A stretch of DNA of 64,000 nucleotides, taken from NCBI RefSeq assembly GCF_013374995.1, contig NZ_CP056030.1, positions 5,550,501 to 5,614,500 of the forward strand, read 5' to 3'. The DNA comes from Pseudomonas eucalypticola (lineage in GTDB: Bacteria; Pseudomonadota; Gammaproteobacteria; Pseudomonadales; Pseudomonadaceae). How positions within the stretch are numbered: the first letter of the stretch is position 1; every line of letters starts with the position of its first letter. Both the position numbers and the translations under genes were made by a program. Shown piece by piece: positions 10,751-21,500 of this stretch. Under the pieces are notes generated by a model that was not told the origin of the DNA, searched no databases, and saw only the letters and a program-made list of their open reading frames with translations.

Positions 10751-11239
10751 ATGAAACGGATTCTTCTGGGTACGCTGTTCACCGTTGTCTCGCTCAACGC
10801 CATGGCCCAGGCCCCTGGCGGTCCGGACTGCGGTTGGGGGAACATGTTGTTCGCGGGCCAGCGCGGCACACCGGCTCACTTCCTGGCATCCACCACCAAC
10901 GGCACCTCGGGTAACGCCACCTTCGGCATGACCTCGGGCACCAACGGTTGCTCCACCAATGCGGCACTGACCTACGGCGGCAAGTCGTGGATCGCCATGA
11001 ACGGCATGATGAACGAGCTCTCCGAAGACATGGCCAAGGGCCAAGGCGAAGCGCTGACCACCTACGCGGTGGTACTGGGCGTGGCGCCTCAAGACCGAGC
11101 CTACTTCGAATCCGTCACCCACCAGCACTTCCAGGACATCTTCAAGACCGCCAATGTGACGGCCGACGATGTTCACGCCAACACCATGAACGTGCTCAAA
11201 ACCGACCCTCGCCTGGCCAAATACGCCGTCGAGGCCTAA
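10751..11239 (+). CDS. DUF3015 family exported protein
   Basis: 162-residue product with a clear signal peptide (MKRILLGTLFTVVSLNAMAQ, cleavage after AMA). The mature domain contains GPDCGWGNMLFAGQRG and GTNGCSTNAALTYGGK, the conserved Cys pair of DUF3015. Probably periplasmic, function unknown. An AAGAGAA stretch precedes the ATG, and a GC hairpin follows the stop. Confidence 0.85.
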   Translation: MKRILLGTLFTVVSLNAMAQAPGGPDCGWGNMLFAGQRGTPAHFLASTTNGTSGNATFGMTSGTNGCSTNAALTYGGKSWIAMNGMMNELSEDMAKGQGEALTTYAVVLGVAPQDRAYFESVTHQHFQDIFKTANVTADDVHANTMNVLKTDPRLAKYAVEA

Positions 11240-11249
11240 GCTCGAACCG

Positions 11250-11270
11250 CCCGCCCCTCGGGGCGGGATT
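11250..11270 (+). terminator. Hairpin after the DUF3015 gene
   Basis: Perfect 7-bp stem CCCGCCC (11250-11256) and GGGCGGG (11261-11267) with loop CTCG, followed by ATTT. The T tract is weak. Confidence 0.5.
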
Positions 11271-11319
11271 TCACGCCACCCCGGCACGCCGTTTCGTCCA
11301 CCTGACTTAGTTGCCAACG

Positions 11320-13173
11320 ATGCTCAAACGCCTTGCTTACCTGGCGCTCTGTGTGTGCGCCCCGTTGCATGCCGCCCCTCACGTGGATCCATCCCGAATC
11401 ACTACCCTGGCAGCCGACCCGTACTGGCTTGCCCTGGGCCATTACACGCCCGCCAAATTCGGCGGCTGGCGCAGCTACGTCGATGACCCGCGTTTCTTCC
11501 TGGCCCGCGACGGCGCCCACCACCCCGACCAGGAACTGGCCGCCACCGTCGACGCCCTGTATGCGCCGGCGAACAAGGGCGACCTGCATGCCCAGTGCGT
11601 GTTCCCCGCGCGTACCCGCTGGCTGCGCGCGCAGCTGGGCCTGCAAGACCTGCCCACGCCCGACTGCGGCGACTTTCACCGCTGGTACAAGGACATCTCG
11701 CCCTACCACACCGTGCTGGTGTTCCCGGCGGCCTACCTCAACAGCCCCTCGTCCATGTTCGGGCACACACTGTTGCGTATCGACCAGGCGCAGGCAAGCC
11801 AGGACAAGACCGCGCTGTTGAGTTCGGCGATCAACTTCGGTGCCTACATCGAAGGCAACGACAACAGCATCCTGTATGCCTGGAAAGGCCTGGCCGGTGG
11901 CTACCCCGGCATGTTCTCGCTGGTGCCTTACCAGCAGAAACTGGCCGAGTACGGCAGCCTGGAGAACCGCGACCTGTGGGAATACCACCTGGACCTGACA
12001 CCCGAGGAAACCGGGCGCATGGTGGAGCATGTGTGGGAACTCAAGCAGATACGCTTCGACTACTTCTTCTTCGACGAAAACTGCTCGTATCGCTTGCTGG
12101 AGTTGCTGCAGGTGGCCCGCCCCAGCCTGCGCCTGACCTCGCAATTCCCGTTGACGGCGATTCCCACCGACACGGTAAAAGCCGTGAAGCAGGCAGGCAT
12201 GGTGGGCGAGATCGACTACCGCCCCTCCCGCGAGCGGGAACTGCTGGCCCGCGCCAAGCCACTGGACGCCGATGAGCAGCAATGGGTGCTCAAGGTGGCC
12301 GAAGACACCACGCAGCTGCAAAGCCCCGGTTTCAAGGCGCTGGCCGCTGACCGCCGGGCGCTGGTCCTGGATGCCGCGTACCGCCTCGAGCGCTACCGCG
12401 CCACTGGCCAGGAGCGCGATGCTGGCCGTACCCAGCGCAGCTATCAACTGCTCCGTGCCATCAGCCAGAACCCGCCGCCGCCCCTGAACGTGGAACGCCC
12501 CGGCCTGCCGGAAGACGGCCACGATTCGCGCACCTGGCAAGTGGGTGTGGGCAGCCGCGACGGCAAGGCCTTCGGCGAATACGGCCTGCGCATGGCCTAT
12601 CACGACCTCAACGACAACGCCCAGGGTTTCCCCCTGGGTGCGCAGATCGAAATCCTCAACATGAAGCTGCGCCAGTACGAGGGCAACCACTGGCAGGTAC
12701 AGCGCCTGGACCTGGCCACCATCCGCTCCATGACCCCGCGCAACGCGTTGCTGCAACCCTGGTCCTGGCAGGTCACTGGCGGCCTGGAACGCGTGCTGGG
12801 CAAACACGGCGACGAAACCCTGGTCAGCCATGTCAACGGCGGCGCCGGCGGCACCTGGCAATTGGGGGACGATACCCTGGCCTTCGCGTTGGGCACGGTA
12901 CGGGTAGAACACAACAACGACTTCTCGGCCATGCTCTCACCCGCCGCCGGCTTCGACAGCGGCCTGCTGTGGAAAAACCGACTGGGCAACCTGCGCCTGG
13001 AAGCCCAGGGCGACTACTTCCTCAACGGCGAAGTACGTCGCACCCTGAGCCTCAACCAGCAATGGGAGCTGTCACGCAACCTGGGCCTACGCCTGAGCGC
13101 TCAGCGCGACTTCAGCGAACTCACCGGGCCGCGTAACGAGGTGATGCTGGAGGTGAAGTGGTACCACTACTGA
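11320..13173 (+). CDS. DUF4105 family exported protein
   Basis: 617-residue protein starting MLKRLAYLALCVCAPLHAAP, a signal peptide. The central DUF4105 region carries SPSSMFGHTLLRID, YNxxxGSLxNRDLWEYHLDL-like text and the hallmark FFFDENCSYRLLELL near residue 255. The C-terminal third is rich in alternating strands (e.g. LRLEAQGDYFLNGEVRRTLSL) like an outer-membrane barrel (inference). The in-frame TTG at 11311 is a less likely start than the ATG at 11320. Role unknown. Confidence 0.85.
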   Translation: MLKRLAYLALCVCAPLHAAPHVDPSRITTLAADPYWLALGHYTPAKFGGWRSYVDDPRFFLARDGAHHPDQELAATVDALYAPANKGDLHAQCVFPARTRWLRAQLGLQDLPTPDCGDFHRWYKDISPYHTVLVFPAAYLNSPSSMFGHTLLRIDQAQASQDKTALLSSAINFGAYIEGNDNSILYAWKGLAGGYPGMFSLVPYQQKLAEYGSLENRDLWEYHLDLTPEETGRMVEHVWELKQIRFDYFFFDENCSYRLLELLQVARPSLRLTSQFPLTAIPTDTVKAVKQAGMVGEIDYRPSRERELLARAKPLDADEQQWVLKVAEDTTQLQSPGFKALAADRRALVLDAAYRLERYRATGQERDAGRTQRSYQLLRAISQNPPPPLNVERPGLPEDGHDSRTWQVGVGSRDGKAFGEYGLRMAYHDLNDNAQGFPLGAQIEILNMKLRQYEGNHWQVQRLDLATIRSMTPRNALLQPWSWQVTGGLERVLGKHGDETLVSHVNGGAGGTWQLGDDTLAFALGTVRVEHNNDFSAMLSPAAGFDSGLLWKNRLGNLRLEAQGDYFLNGEVRRTLSLNQQWELSRNLGLRLSAQRDFSELTGPRNEVMLEVKWYHY

Positions 13174-13297
13174 CAATTCCATCACACGGGTTTGACGCGG
13201 CCGCGACTAAATCGAACCTAGACTTGACTCATGGGTCCACCCTTTAACCGTCGCTGTTTCCAGACGGGTGCGGTGGGCATGGATCGGGAGTCGAATC

Positions 13298-13648
13298 ATG
13301 TGGCGCTGGGCGGTGGTGAGTGTGATGGTGGTGTTGGTGGGTTGCCAGTCGACCCATGAGCAAATGATCAGCCAGGGCTACCCGCCCGCGTACGCCGACG
13401 GGTTCAAGGATGGCTGCGGCAGTGGGCGCGAAGCGGCCGGCGTGAATGGCCAGTTCCAGAAGAACGTGCCCCGCTATCTGCATGAAAAGTTGTATGCCAC
13501 AGGCTGGGATGACGGCTTCCGCCAATGCCAGGCCAGCGCGGCGGCGCAGCCGAACCAGAGCGACTGGAGCGTGCAGCACGGTGATGACCGTGAGCGCGCC
13601 TGGCAGCAGCAGAAGACCCAGGGTGAAGGCCGCGCTTATCACCCTTGA
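13298..13648 (+). CDS. Small lipoprotein
   Basis: 116 residues with N-terminal MWRWAVVSVMVVLVGCQSTH, a lipobox (LVGC), so probably membrane-anchored by acylated Cys. The rest is hydrophilic, with two related segments, YPPAYADGFKDGC and YATGWDDGFRQC, each ending in Cys. GGAG lies 8 bases before the ATG. An upstream in-frame start would place charged residues before the signal helix. Function unknown. Confidence 0.75.
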   Translation: MWRWAVVSVMVVLVGCQSTHEQMISQGYPPAYADGFKDGCGSGREAAGVNGQFQKNVPRYLHEKLYATGWDDGFRQCQASAAAQPNQSDWSVQHGDDRERAWQQQKTQGEGRAYHP

Positions 13649-13666
13649 ATTGCGTCGTTCTTTTCC

Positions 13667-13723
13667 CGAGCTTCGCCCGGTCCCACCGCGTTTCCCTGCG
13701 GGACTGAGCAAGGGTCGGGAAGA
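13667..13723. repeat. REP-like inverted pair
   Basis: TTCCCGAGCTTCGCCCGGTC followed by the diverged partner GGGACTGAGCAAGGGTCGGG, between the lipoprotein gene and the GreA/GreB-like gene. Confidence 0.7.
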
Positions 13724-13751
13724 CGGCAACGCTGAACCAAAAGGAGTACCC

Positions 13752-14198
13752 GTGAGTCGAGCCTTCGTCAACGAGGACCATGCCCAGCCCACCCAGGCTG
13801 CGGAGCGACGGGTCAGTGACCAGCCCAATTACGTCACCCCCCAGGGCCTGGCCTTGCTGAAGGCCCGCCTGCGCGACCTGCAAGGCCCTGGCGACGACCC
13901 CCAACGCCTGGCCGATCTGCACTACTTCGCCCAGCGGGTGCAGAGCGCGCAGGTGGTCAACGCCACGGACAATGGCAAGGTGCAGATTGGCAGTTGGGTG
14001 ACCTTTGCCGATACCCAGGGCGAGGAACAGCGGGTGTGCCTGGTGGGTGAAGATGAAGCGGATGCGACCCAGGGGCGGATCAATTGGGGCTCGCCACTGG
14101 GTACCGCATTGCTCGGCGCCCGCGTGGGGGATGAGGTGGTGTGGCGCCGGCCTGTGGGTGACCTGGCTATCGAGATCGTCGAAATCGACCTGGGTTGA
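13752..14198 (+). CDS. GreA/GreB-family protein, short form
   Basis: 148-residue product with GTG start at 13752 behind AAGGAG. The C-terminal half (ATDNGKVQIGSWVTFADTQG...GRINWGSPLGTALLGARVGD) is the FKBP-like C-terminal domain of transcript-cleavage factors. The N-terminal part has only a short helical region (YVTPQGLALLKARLRDLQ), reminiscent of the Gre coiled coil but shortened. It may bind RNA polymerase without the classical cleavage function (inference). Confidence 0.8.
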   Translation: MSRAFVNEDHAQPTQAAERRVSDQPNYVTPQGLALLKARLRDLQGPGDDPQRLADLHYFAQRVQSAQVVNATDNGKVQIGSWVTFADTQGEEQRVCLVGEDEADATQGRINWGSPLGTALLGARVGDEVVWRRPVGDLAIEIVEIDLG

Positions 14199-14207
14199 CC
14201 GCAGGCC

Positions 14208-14234
14208 AAGAAAAACGGGGCCCGAAGGCCCCGT
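14208..14234 (-). terminator. Terminator after ettA
   Basis: Stem ACGGGGCC/GGCCCCGT (14215-14222 with 14227-14234) with tetraloop CGAA, followed on the minus strand by TTTTTCTT. It probably also slows + strand transcription from the Gre-like gene. Confidence 0.8.
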
Positions 14235-14239
14235 TCCTG

Positions 14240-15904
14240 TTACGCCAGTTTCTTGTGGCGTACCCGGTGCGGCTGGGCCGCTGCGTCGCCGAGGCGTTTT
14301 TTGCGGTCGGCTTCGTATTCGGTGTAGTTGCCTTCGAAGAACACGGCCTGCGAATCATCCTCGTACGCCAGGATGTGGGTCGCCACGCGGTCCAGGAACC
14401 ACCGGTCGTGAGAGATCACAATGGCGGCGCCCGGGAAGTCCAGCAGGGCTTCTTCCAGGGAACGCAGGGTTTCAACGTCAAGGTCGTTGGACGGTTCGTC
14501 GAGCAGCAGGACGTTGCCGCCCTCTTTCAAGGTCAGGGCCAGGTGCAGGCGGCCGCGCTCACCACCGGACAGGTCCTTGACGAACTTCTGCTGGTCGCCG
14601 CCCTTGAAGTTGAAACGGCCAACGTAGGTGCGCGACGGGATCTCGTAGTTGCCGATGCGGATGTTGTCCGAACCGTCGGAGATCTGCTGGAACACGGTCT
14701 TGCTGCCGTCCAGGTCGTCACGGCTCTGGTCCACGCACGCCAGTTGCACGGTTTCACCGATCTCGATGCTGCCCGAATCCGGCTGTTCCTTGCCCATCAG
14801 CATGCGGAACAGGGTCGACTTACCGGCGCCGTTACCGCCGATCACGCCGACGATGGCGCCTTTGGGCATGGCGAACGACAGGTTGTCGATCAGCACGCGG
14901 TCGCCGTAGCCCTTGCTGACGTTCTTGAACTCGATGACCTTGTCACCCAGGCGCGGGCCGGCCGGGATGTAGATCTCGTTGGTTTCCGAACGCTTCTGGA
15001 ATTCCTGAGACTGCATTTCCTCGAAGCGCTGCAGACGCGCCTTGGATTTCGACTGGCGGGCCTTGGCGCCTTTGCGCACCCATTCCAGCTCTTCCTTCAT
15101 GGCCTTTTCATGGGCCGACTGCTGCTTGGACTCCTGGGCCAGACGGTCGGACTTGGCCTCCAGCCAACCAGAGTAGTTACCCTCGTAAGGAATACCCGCG
15201 CCACGGTCCAGTTCCAGGATCCAGCCAGCGACGTTGTCCAGGAAGTAACGGTCGTGCGTGATCGCGACCACGGTACCCGGGAAGTCGTGCAGGAAGTGCT
15301 CCAGCCAGGCGACGGAATCGGCGTCCAGGTGGTTGGTCGGTTCGTCGAGCAGCAGCATGTCAGGGGCCGACAGCAGCAGGCGGCACAGGGCCACGCGGCG
15401 CTTTTCACCACCGGACAGGTGTTCCACCTTGGCGTCCCAGGCCGGCAAACGCAAGGCGTCGGCCGCCACTTCCAGCTGGCGCTCCAGGTTGTGGCCATCG
15501 CTGGCCTGAATGATGGCTTCGAGCTTGGCCTGCTCGGCGGCCAGCTTGTCGAAATCGGCATCCGGGTCGGCGTAGGCGGCATACACTTCATCAAGGCGCG
15601 CCTGGGCGTCCTTGATCACGCTGACCGCCTCTTCCACCACTTCACGCACGGTCTTGGCCGGGTCAAGTTGTGGCTCCTGCGGCAGATAACCCACGTTGAG
15701 TTCGGGCATCGGGCGCGCTTCGCCGTCGAATTCCTTGTCGACGCCGGCCATGATTTTCAGCAGGGTGGATTTACCCGAGCCGTTGAGGCCCAGCACGCCG
15801 ATCTTGGCGCCGGGGAAGAACGACAAGGAGATGTTTTTGAGAATTTCCCGCTTCGGCGGCACAACTTTGCTCAGCCGATGCATGGTGTAGACGTATTGGG
15901 CCAT
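14240..15904 (-). CDS. ettA: Energy-dependent translational throttle protein EttA (ABC-F)
   Basis: ABC-F ATPase that binds the ribosomal E site and gates elongation according to ATP/ADP. 554 residues. First nucleotide-binding domain: Walker [13 protein letters not shown] and signature LSGGEKRR. A linker rich in Lys/Glu follows ([20 protein letters not shown]). Second domain: [13 protein letters not shown] and [20 protein letters not shown] and DEPSNDLD are the two Walker B boxes. The ATG at 15904 gives the family start [17 protein letters not shown]; the longer frame is read-through of the leader. Confidence 0.96.
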   Translation of the reverse strand: MAQYVYTMHRLSKVVPPKREILKNISLSFFPGAKIGVLGLNGSGKSTLLKIMAGVDKEFDGEARPMPELNVGYLPQEPQLDPAKTVREVVEEAVSVIKDAQARLDEVYAAYADPDADFDKLAAEQAKLEAIIQASDGHNLERQLEVAADALRLPAWDAKVEHLSGGEKRRVALCRLLLSAPDMLLLDEPTNHLDADSVAWLEHFLHDFPGTVVAITHDRYFLDNVAGWILELDRGAGIPYEGNYSGWLEAKSDRLAQESKQQSAHEKAMKEELEWVRKGAKARQSKSKARLQRFEEMQSQEFQKRSETNEIYIPAGPRLGDKVIEFKNVSKGYGDRVLIDNLSFAMPKGAIVGVIGGNGAGKSTLFRMLMGKEQPDSGSIEIGETVQLACVDQSRDDLDGSKTVFQQISDGSDNIRIGNYEIPSRTYVGRFNFKGGDQQKFVKDLSGGERGRLHLALTLKEGGNVLLLDEPSNDLDVETLRSLEEALLDFPGAAIVISHDRWFLDRVATHILAYEDDSQAVFFEGNYTEYEADRKKRLGDAAAQPHRVRHKKLA

Positions 15905-16149
15905 GAGAAACCTGGTAACAGTAGACAGATGAAGAATCCGCGAGAAGGCCAAAGCTACCGGAATGCGCGAAGCAGGGCAAACAACCGACAAGCAGTGCTG
16001 GCACATAGCCATAAAACAAGGCATGCTAGCCGCCCTTCGGGCGTCCAGCTTATAGTGCGCGCTGTTAACGGCCTGGGCCCCCTTTGCACCCCACTGCAAC
16101 GGCCCCTGCCGGCCACCTGCCACAGCCAGCCAGACCGCAGGATCACAGC

Positions 16150-19100
16150 TTGACCAACTTCACTCAACCGTCATCCCTGCGCTCCCCGGTCACTGCGGCT
16201 GGCGAACCGACGCGCGGTACCCTGAAGAGCGCCCTGGCCTTGCTGGCCCTGCTGTTGCTGACGCTGCTGGTGTGGCAGTTGCTCGACCAGTTCAAGCACA
16301 CTATTGCCGACCAACGGCAACGTACCGTGGAGTACACCAGTGTGCTGGGCGAGCACCTGAGCCTGAACATGGCGCTGGTTGGCCAGCAGGCCCTGTACCG
16401 CGTCACGCGCGGCGAAGCCCAGACACCCCAGGCCATTCAGGCACTGCTGCAACCCCACCTGCCGGAACTGCGCAGCGTGGCGCGGCTGGACAGCCAGGGC
16501 AACGTCCTGGCCGACACGCTGGCCCAGCAACCTCTCTTCGACGTTCCTGCCCTGGTCAAGCGCAGCCAGGGAGAGGCCTTTCATTTCAGCCAGAGTGATG
16601 ACGGCCAGCAGGTGTACCTGTTGTTGTCCGCCAGTGAACGGGCGAGCGACGGGTATTGGCTGCTGCGCCTGGACACCGCCCTGTATGCCGGTCTGACCCA
16701 CCGGGTCGATCCCAGCGCCCCGCCCCGCTGGCTGCTGGAAAGCCGTGACCAAGGCCAGGTGCTGCGCCGTGACCCACGCTGCGCGGCCACGGGCCCGGCC
16801 CTGACCAGCCAGGAACAACAACAGAGCGTGGCCACTGTGCCATTGCCCAACACCGACTGGCAGTTGCGAACCCTGTTCGACCAGCACGACGCCCAGTTGC
16901 AATTGCTGCCGGCGCTAATCGGCAAATTCCTGCTGCTGGGTGCCTGTTCGCTGCTGCCGATGCTGGCCCTGTTGAACCTGCGCCGTCGTCAGCGCCAGTT
17001 GCATGAGGGGCGTCGCCGCTACCACGATATTTTCGAAGGCACCGGCGTGGCCCTCTGCGTGCTGGACCTGCGCGGCCTGCAAGACCTGCTGGGGGAAAAT
17101 GCCATCGGTGACCGGGCCGCCCTGGATGCCTGGCTGGCCGCCCACCCGGATGACCGGCCGCGCCTGCTGCAACAACTGCGCATCACCGAAGTGAACCAGA
17201 TGGCGCTGGGCCTGCTCAACGTCGCTGACAGCCAGGGCGCGTGGCAGCGCCTGTTCGGCAGTGACCGCCTGGCCGGCAACAGTGTGGGCCGGCAGTTGCT
17301 CGACACCCTGCTCGACGACCGGCAAGAGCTGGAAACCGAGATGCGCATCAGCGACCGCCTGGGCCAGGACCAGTACCTGTGGCTGACCCTGCGCCTGCCC
17401 CAGGCCACCGCCGACCATGGCTCAGTGATCCTGAGCATCAACGACATCACCAGCCGCAAGAGCGTGGAGCTGTCGCTGGTGGAGCGCGAGGGTTTCTGGT
17501 CGGACGTGGTACGCACCGTTCCCGACCACCTGTACGTGCAGGACGTGCTCACCCAGCGCATGCTCTACAGCAACCACCACCTGGGCCAGACCCTGGGCTT
17601 CAGCAAGGCCGAACTGGCGCAGATGGGCGAGTATTTCTGGGAGATCCTGCTGCACCCCGAAGACGCCGGCGACTACCAGCGCATGCGCCTGGCCCGACGC
17701 CAGGACACCGAACTTGAAATGCAGCAATGCCAGTTGCGCTTCAAGCACAGGCAAGGCCACTGGCTGCGTTTCGACATTCGCGAGCAGGCCCTGGCCCGCG
17801 ACGGCGAAGGCCGGGTGACACGTATCATCGGTGTGGCCAAGGACATCACCGAGCAGATCGAGGCCAGCGAATCACTGCGTGACAGTGAACAGCGTTACCG
17901 CATGCTGGCCGAAAGCATCAGCGACGTGATCTTTTCCACCGACAGCCAACTGGCGCTCAACTACGTCAGCCCATCGGTGCAGGCCGTGCTGGGCTACGAC
18001 GTGAAGTGGATCTTCGACAACGGCTGGCAGTCCACCATCGCCAACCCTCAGCAGTTGACCGGCATCTACCAGTTGATCGAACAGGTCAGCCAGGTACTGG
18101 ACAACCCCGAGGCGCTGGCCGAACTGCGCAACGAATTGCCCACCCAACTGTACGTATTCGATTGCCTGCGCGGTGACGGCCGCAAGGTGCCCATCGAGAT
18201 GCGCCTGGTGCTGGTGTGGGACGATAACAACACTTTCGAAGGCATTCTGGGCGTGGCCCGCGACATCAGCCAGCAGCGCCGCGCCGAGAAAGACCTGCGC
18301 ATGGCCGCCACGGTATTCGAGCATTCCACGTCGGCGATCCTGATCACCGACCCGGCCGGCTATATCGTGCAGGCCAACGAGGCTTTCAGCCGCGTCAGCG
18401 GCTACGCGGTGGCCGAAGTGCTTGACCAGTTACCGACCATGCTCACCGTCGACACCGAGCAACAAGCGCACCTGAGCTATGTGCTCAAGCAGCTGCACAG
18501 CCGCGGCACCTGGGAAGGCGAGGTGTGGCTCAAGCGCCGCAACGGTGAACATTACCCGGCCTGGGTGGGCATCACGGCAGTGTTCGACGATGAGGGCGAC
18601 CTAGCCAGCTACGTGTGCTTCTTCAGCGACATCAGCGAGCGCAAGGCTAGCGAACAGCGCATTCACCGCCTGGCCTATTACGACGCCCTGACCCACCTGC
18701 CCAACCGCACGCTGTTCCAGGACCGCCTGTTCAACGCCTTGCAGACCGCCGAACGACAGAAGTCGTGGGTGGTGCTGATGTTCCTGGACCTGGACCGTTT
18801 CAAACCGATCAACGACTCCCTGGGCCACGCCGCCGGCGACCGCATGCTCAAGGACATGGCCACGCGCCTGCTGGCCTGTGTCGACGACGAAGACACCGTG
18901 GCGCGCATGGGCGGCGACGAGTTCACCTTGCTGCTGCAACCGCGCAATACCCGCGAAGCGGCCCTGAACCGCGCCATCCATGTGGCCGAGCAGATCCTGG
19001 CCAGCCTGGTACGGCCGTTCGTGCTGGAAAACCGCGAGTTCTTCGTCACCGCCAGTATCGGTATCGCCCTCAGCCCTCAGGACGGCAACGAGCTGAGCCA

Positions 19101-19983
19101 GTTGATGAAGAACGCCGACACGGCCATGTACCACGCCAAGGAACGCGGCAAGAACAACTTCCAGTTCTACCAGGCCGACATGAACGCCAGCGCCCTGGAG
19201 CGCCTGGAACTGGAAAGCGACCTGCGCCACGCCCTGGAGCAGAAAGAGTTCATCCTCTACTACCAGCCGCAGTTCAGCGGCGACGGCAAGCGCCTGACCG
19301 GGGCCGAAGCGTTATTGCGCTGGCGCCACCCGCGCCGTGGCCTGGTGCCGCCAGGCGACTTCATCCCGGTGCTCGAAGAACTGGGCCTGGTGGTGGACGT
19401 CGGCGACTGGGTGCTGACCGAGGCGTGCCGCCAACTGCGCGCCTGGCACCAGGCCAAGGTGCGGGTGCCCAAGGTGTCAGTGAACATCTCGGCACGGCAA
19501 TTCTCCGACGGCCAGTTGGGCACGCGCATCGCCAATATTCTCAAGGAAACCGGGCTGCCGCCCGCGTGCCTGGAGCTCGAGCTGACCGAAAGTATCCTGA
19601 TGCGCGAAGTGAACGAGGCCATGCAGATCCTCGACAGCCTGAAATTCCTGGGGCTGAGCATCGCCGTGGATGACTTCGGCACCGGCTATTCGTCGCTCAA
19701 CTACCTCAAGCAGTTCCCCATCGACGTGCTGAAAATCGACCGCACCTTCGTCGACGGCCTGCCCGAAGGCGAACAGGACGCCCAGATCGCCCGTGCCATC
19801 ATCGCCATGGCCCACAGCCTGAACCTGGCGGTGATCGCCGAGGGCGTGGAAACCCATGAGCAGTTGGACTTCCTGCGCGAGCACGGTTGCGACGAAGTGC
19901 AGGGCTACCTGTTCGGCCGGCCCATGCAGGCCAGCCGCTTCGAGGCGCAGTTCAGCAACGACGCCCTGTTCATGTTCGATTGA
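16150..19983 (+). CDS. morA: MorA-type membrane PAS-GGDEF-EAL protein
   Basis: A c-di-GMP turnover protein of about 1277 residues. A membrane helix lies near residues 27-46 ([17 protein letters not shown]), followed by a periplasmic sensor region and a second helix near 258-280. Three to four PAS domains come next (e.g. [40 protein letters not shown]). The GGDEF domain is intact ([12 protein letters not shown]), as is the EAL domain ([26 protein letters not shown]). Both catalytic signatures are present, so it may make and degrade c-di-GMP. It sits immediately upstream of glyA, as morA does in Pseudomonas. TTG at 16150 has an AGGA site; an in-frame ATG at 16084 is the alternative start. Confidence 0.9.
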   Translation: MTNFTQPSSLRSPVTAAGEPTRGTLKSALALLALLLLTLLVWQLLDQFKHTIADQRQRTVEYTSVLGEHLSLNMALVGQQALYRVTRGEAQTPQAIQALLQPHLPELRSVARLDSQGNVLADTLAQQPLFDVPALVKRSQGEAFHFSQSDDGQQVYLLLSASERASDGYWLLRLDTALYAGLTHRVDPSAPPRWLLESRDQGQVLRRDPRCAATGPALTSQEQQQSVATVPLPNTDWQLRTLFDQHDAQLQLLPALIGKFLLLGACSLLPMLALLNLRRRQRQLHEGRRRYHDIFEGTGVALCVLDLRGLQDLLGENAIGDRAALDAWLAAHPDDRPRLLQQLRITEVNQMALGLLNVADSQGAWQRLFGSDRLAGNSVGRQLLDTLLDDRQELETEMRISDRLGQDQYLWLTLRLPQATADHGSVILSINDITSRKSVELSLVEREGFWSDVVRTVPDHLYVQDVLTQRMLYSNHHLGQTLGFSKAELAQMGEYFWEILLHPEDAGDYQRMRLARRQDTELEMQQCQLRFKHRQGHWLRFDIREQALARDGEGRVTRIIGVAKDITEQIEASESLRDSEQRYRMLAESISDVIFSTDSQLALNYVSPSVQAVLGYDVKWIFDNGWQSTIANPQQLTGIYQLIEQVSQVLDNPEALAELRNELPTQLYVFDCLRGDGRKVPIEMRLVLVWDDNNTFEGILGVARDISQQRRAEKDLRMAATVFEHSTSAILITDPAGYIVQANEAFSRVSGYAVAEVLDQLPTMLTVDTEQQAHLSYVLKQLHSRGTWEGEVWLKRRNGEHYPAWVGITAVFDDEGDLASYVCFFSDISERKASEQRIHRLAYYDALTHLPNRTLFQDRLFNALQTAERQKSWVVLMFLDLDRFKPINDSLGHAAGDRMLKDMATRLLACVDDEDTVARMGGDEFTLLLQPRNTREAALNRAIHVAEQILASLVRPFVLENREFFVTASIGIALSPQDGNELSQLMKNADTAMYHAKERGKNNFQFYQADMNASALERLELESDLRHALEQKEFILYYQPQFSGDGKRLTGAEALLRWRHPRRGLVPPGDFIPVLEELGLVVDVGDWVLTEACRQLRAWHQAKVRVPKVSVNISARQFSDGQLGTRIANILKETGLPPACLELELTESILMREVNEAMQILDSLKFLGLSIAVDDFGTGYSSLNYLKQFPIDVLKIDRTFVDGLPEGEQDAQIARAIIAMAHSLNLAVIAEGVETHEQLDFLREHGCDEVQGYLFGRPMQASRFEAQFSNDALFMFD

Positions 19984-20119
19984 GCGCGGGCCCTTCTGCA
20001 CACGCTGCATGAGGCCCGCTCGTCAACGCAATGACTGCCTTTCATATGCCAGATAAAACCCGATGGGGTAGAATGCGCGCCTGATCACCTTTTTCCCTGC
20101 CCGATCCTTGAGGACCGCC

Positions 20120-21373
20120 ATGTTCAGCCGTGATTTGACCCTTGCCAAGTACGACGCCGATCTCTTTGCCGCCATGGAGCAAGAAGCTCAGCGCCAGGAA
20201 GAGCACATCGAGCTGATCGCCTCGGAGAACTACACCAGCCCAGCCGTCATGGAAGCCCAAGGCTCGGTGCTGACCAACAAGTACGCCGAAGGCTACCCAG
20301 GCAAGCGCTACTATGGCGGCTGCGAGTACGTCGACGTGGTCGAGCAACTGGCCATCGACCGTGCCAAGGAACTGTTCGGTGCCGACTACGCCAACGTCCA
20401 GCCACACGCCGGTTCCCAGGCCAACGCCGCGGTCTACCTGGCCCTGCTGCAAGCCGGTGACACCATCCTGGGCATGAGCCTGGCCCACGGCGGCCACCTG
20501 ACCCACGGCGCCAGCGTTTCCTCGTCGGGCAAGCTGTACAACGCCGTTCAATACGGCATCGACGCCAACGGCCTGATCGACTACGACGAAGTCGAGCGCC
20601 TGGCGGTCGAGCACAAGCCGAAGATGGTCGTGGCCGGTTTCTCTGCCTACTCGCAAGTGCTGGACTTCGCCCGCTTCCGCGAAATCGCCGACAAGGTCGG
20701 TGCCTACCTGTTCGTCGACATGGCCCACGTGGCCGGTCTGGTCGCCGCTGGCGTCTACCCGAACCCGGTGCCATTCGCCGACGTGGTCACCACCACTACC
20801 CACAAGACCCTGCGCGGCCCACGTGGCGGCCTGATCCTGGCACGCGCCAACGCCGACATCGAGAAGAAGCTGAACTCGGCCGTGTTCCCGGGCGCCCAGG
20901 GCGGCCCGCTGGAGCACGTCATCGCCGCCAAGGCCGTGTGCTTCAAGGAAGCGCTGCAGCCTGAGTTCAAGGCCTACCAGCAACAAGTGGTGAAAAACGC
21001 CCAGGCCATGGCCAGCGTGTTCATCGAGCGCGGCTTCGACGTCGTGTCGGGCGGTACTCAGAACCACCTGTTCCTGCTGTCGCTGATCAAGCAGGAAATC
21101 TCCGGTAAAGACGCCGATGCCGCCCTGGGCAAAGCGTTCATCACCGTGAACAAGAACTCGGTGCCTAACGACCCACGTTCGCCGTTCGTGACCTCGGGCC
21201 TGCGCTTCGGCACCCCGGCCGTCACCACTCGTGGCTTCAAGGAAGCAGAGTGCAAGGAACTGGCTGGCTGGATCTGCGACATCCTGGCCGACCTGAACAA
21301 CGAAGCGGTAATCGACGCCGTTCGCGAGAAGGTCAAGGCCGTGTGCGCCAAGCTGCCGGTATACGGCAACTGA
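20120..21373 (+). CDS. glyA: Serine hydroxymethyltransferase
   Basis: PLP enzyme converting serine and tetrahydrofolate to glycine and 5,10-methylene-THF. 417 residues, with the N-terminal [31 protein letters not shown] and the PLP-lysine motif [16 protein letters not shown] (Lys near 229). The ATG at 20120 has GAGGA just upstream and gives the standard start MFSRDLTLA; the longer frame adds four residues. A TAGAAT -10-like box is at about 20068. Ends in a strong terminator. Confidence 0.97.
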   Translation: MFSRDLTLAKYDADLFAAMEQEAQRQEEHIELIASENYTSPAVMEAQGSVLTNKYAEGYPGKRYYGGCEYVDVVEQLAIDRAKELFGADYANVQPHAGSQANAAVYLALLQAGDTILGMSLAHGGHLTHGASVSSSGKLYNAVQYGIDANGLIDYDEVERLAVEHKPKMVVAGFSAYSQVLDFARFREIADKVGAYLFVDMAHVAGLVAAGVYPNPVPFADVVTTTTHKTLRGPRGGLILARANADIEKKLNSAVFPGAQGGPLEHVIAAKAVCFKEALQPEFKAYQQQVVKNAQAMASVFIERGFDVVSGGTQNHLFLLSLIKQEISGKDADAALGKAFITVNKNSVPNDPRSPFVTSGLRFGTPAVTTRGFKEAECKELAGWICDILADLNNEAVIDAVREKVKAVCAKLPVYGN

Positions 21374-21393
21374 TCGCCAAGCCTTGATGTGAG

Positions 21394-21422
21394 AAGCCCG
21401 GCTCTGTGAGCCGGGTTTTTTT
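21394..21422 (+). terminator. Intrinsic terminator of glyA
   Basis: Stem CCCGGCT/AGCCGGG (21397-21403 with 21409-21415), loop CTGTG, then seven T. Confidence 0.9.
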
Positions 21423-21458
21423 ATGCCTGGGGATAGGCGGTGCCTGCTTCCCGATCAC

Positions 21459-21486
21459 CTGTGGGACCGGGCGAAGCTCGGGAAGC
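21459..21486. repeat. Single REP-like element
   Basis: CTGTGGGACCGGGCGAAGCT and the following CGGGAAGC, between glyA and the convergent 5'-nucleotidase gene. No facing partner is seen. Confidence 0.75.
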
Positions 21487-21500
21487 AAGCGATGCGGTTC

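Noticed and set aside
14195..16153. 652-codon + strand frame opposite ettA
   Set aside because: Mirror of a conserved ABC-F gene with all ATPase motifs on the minus strand; no ribosome-binding site or homology visible.
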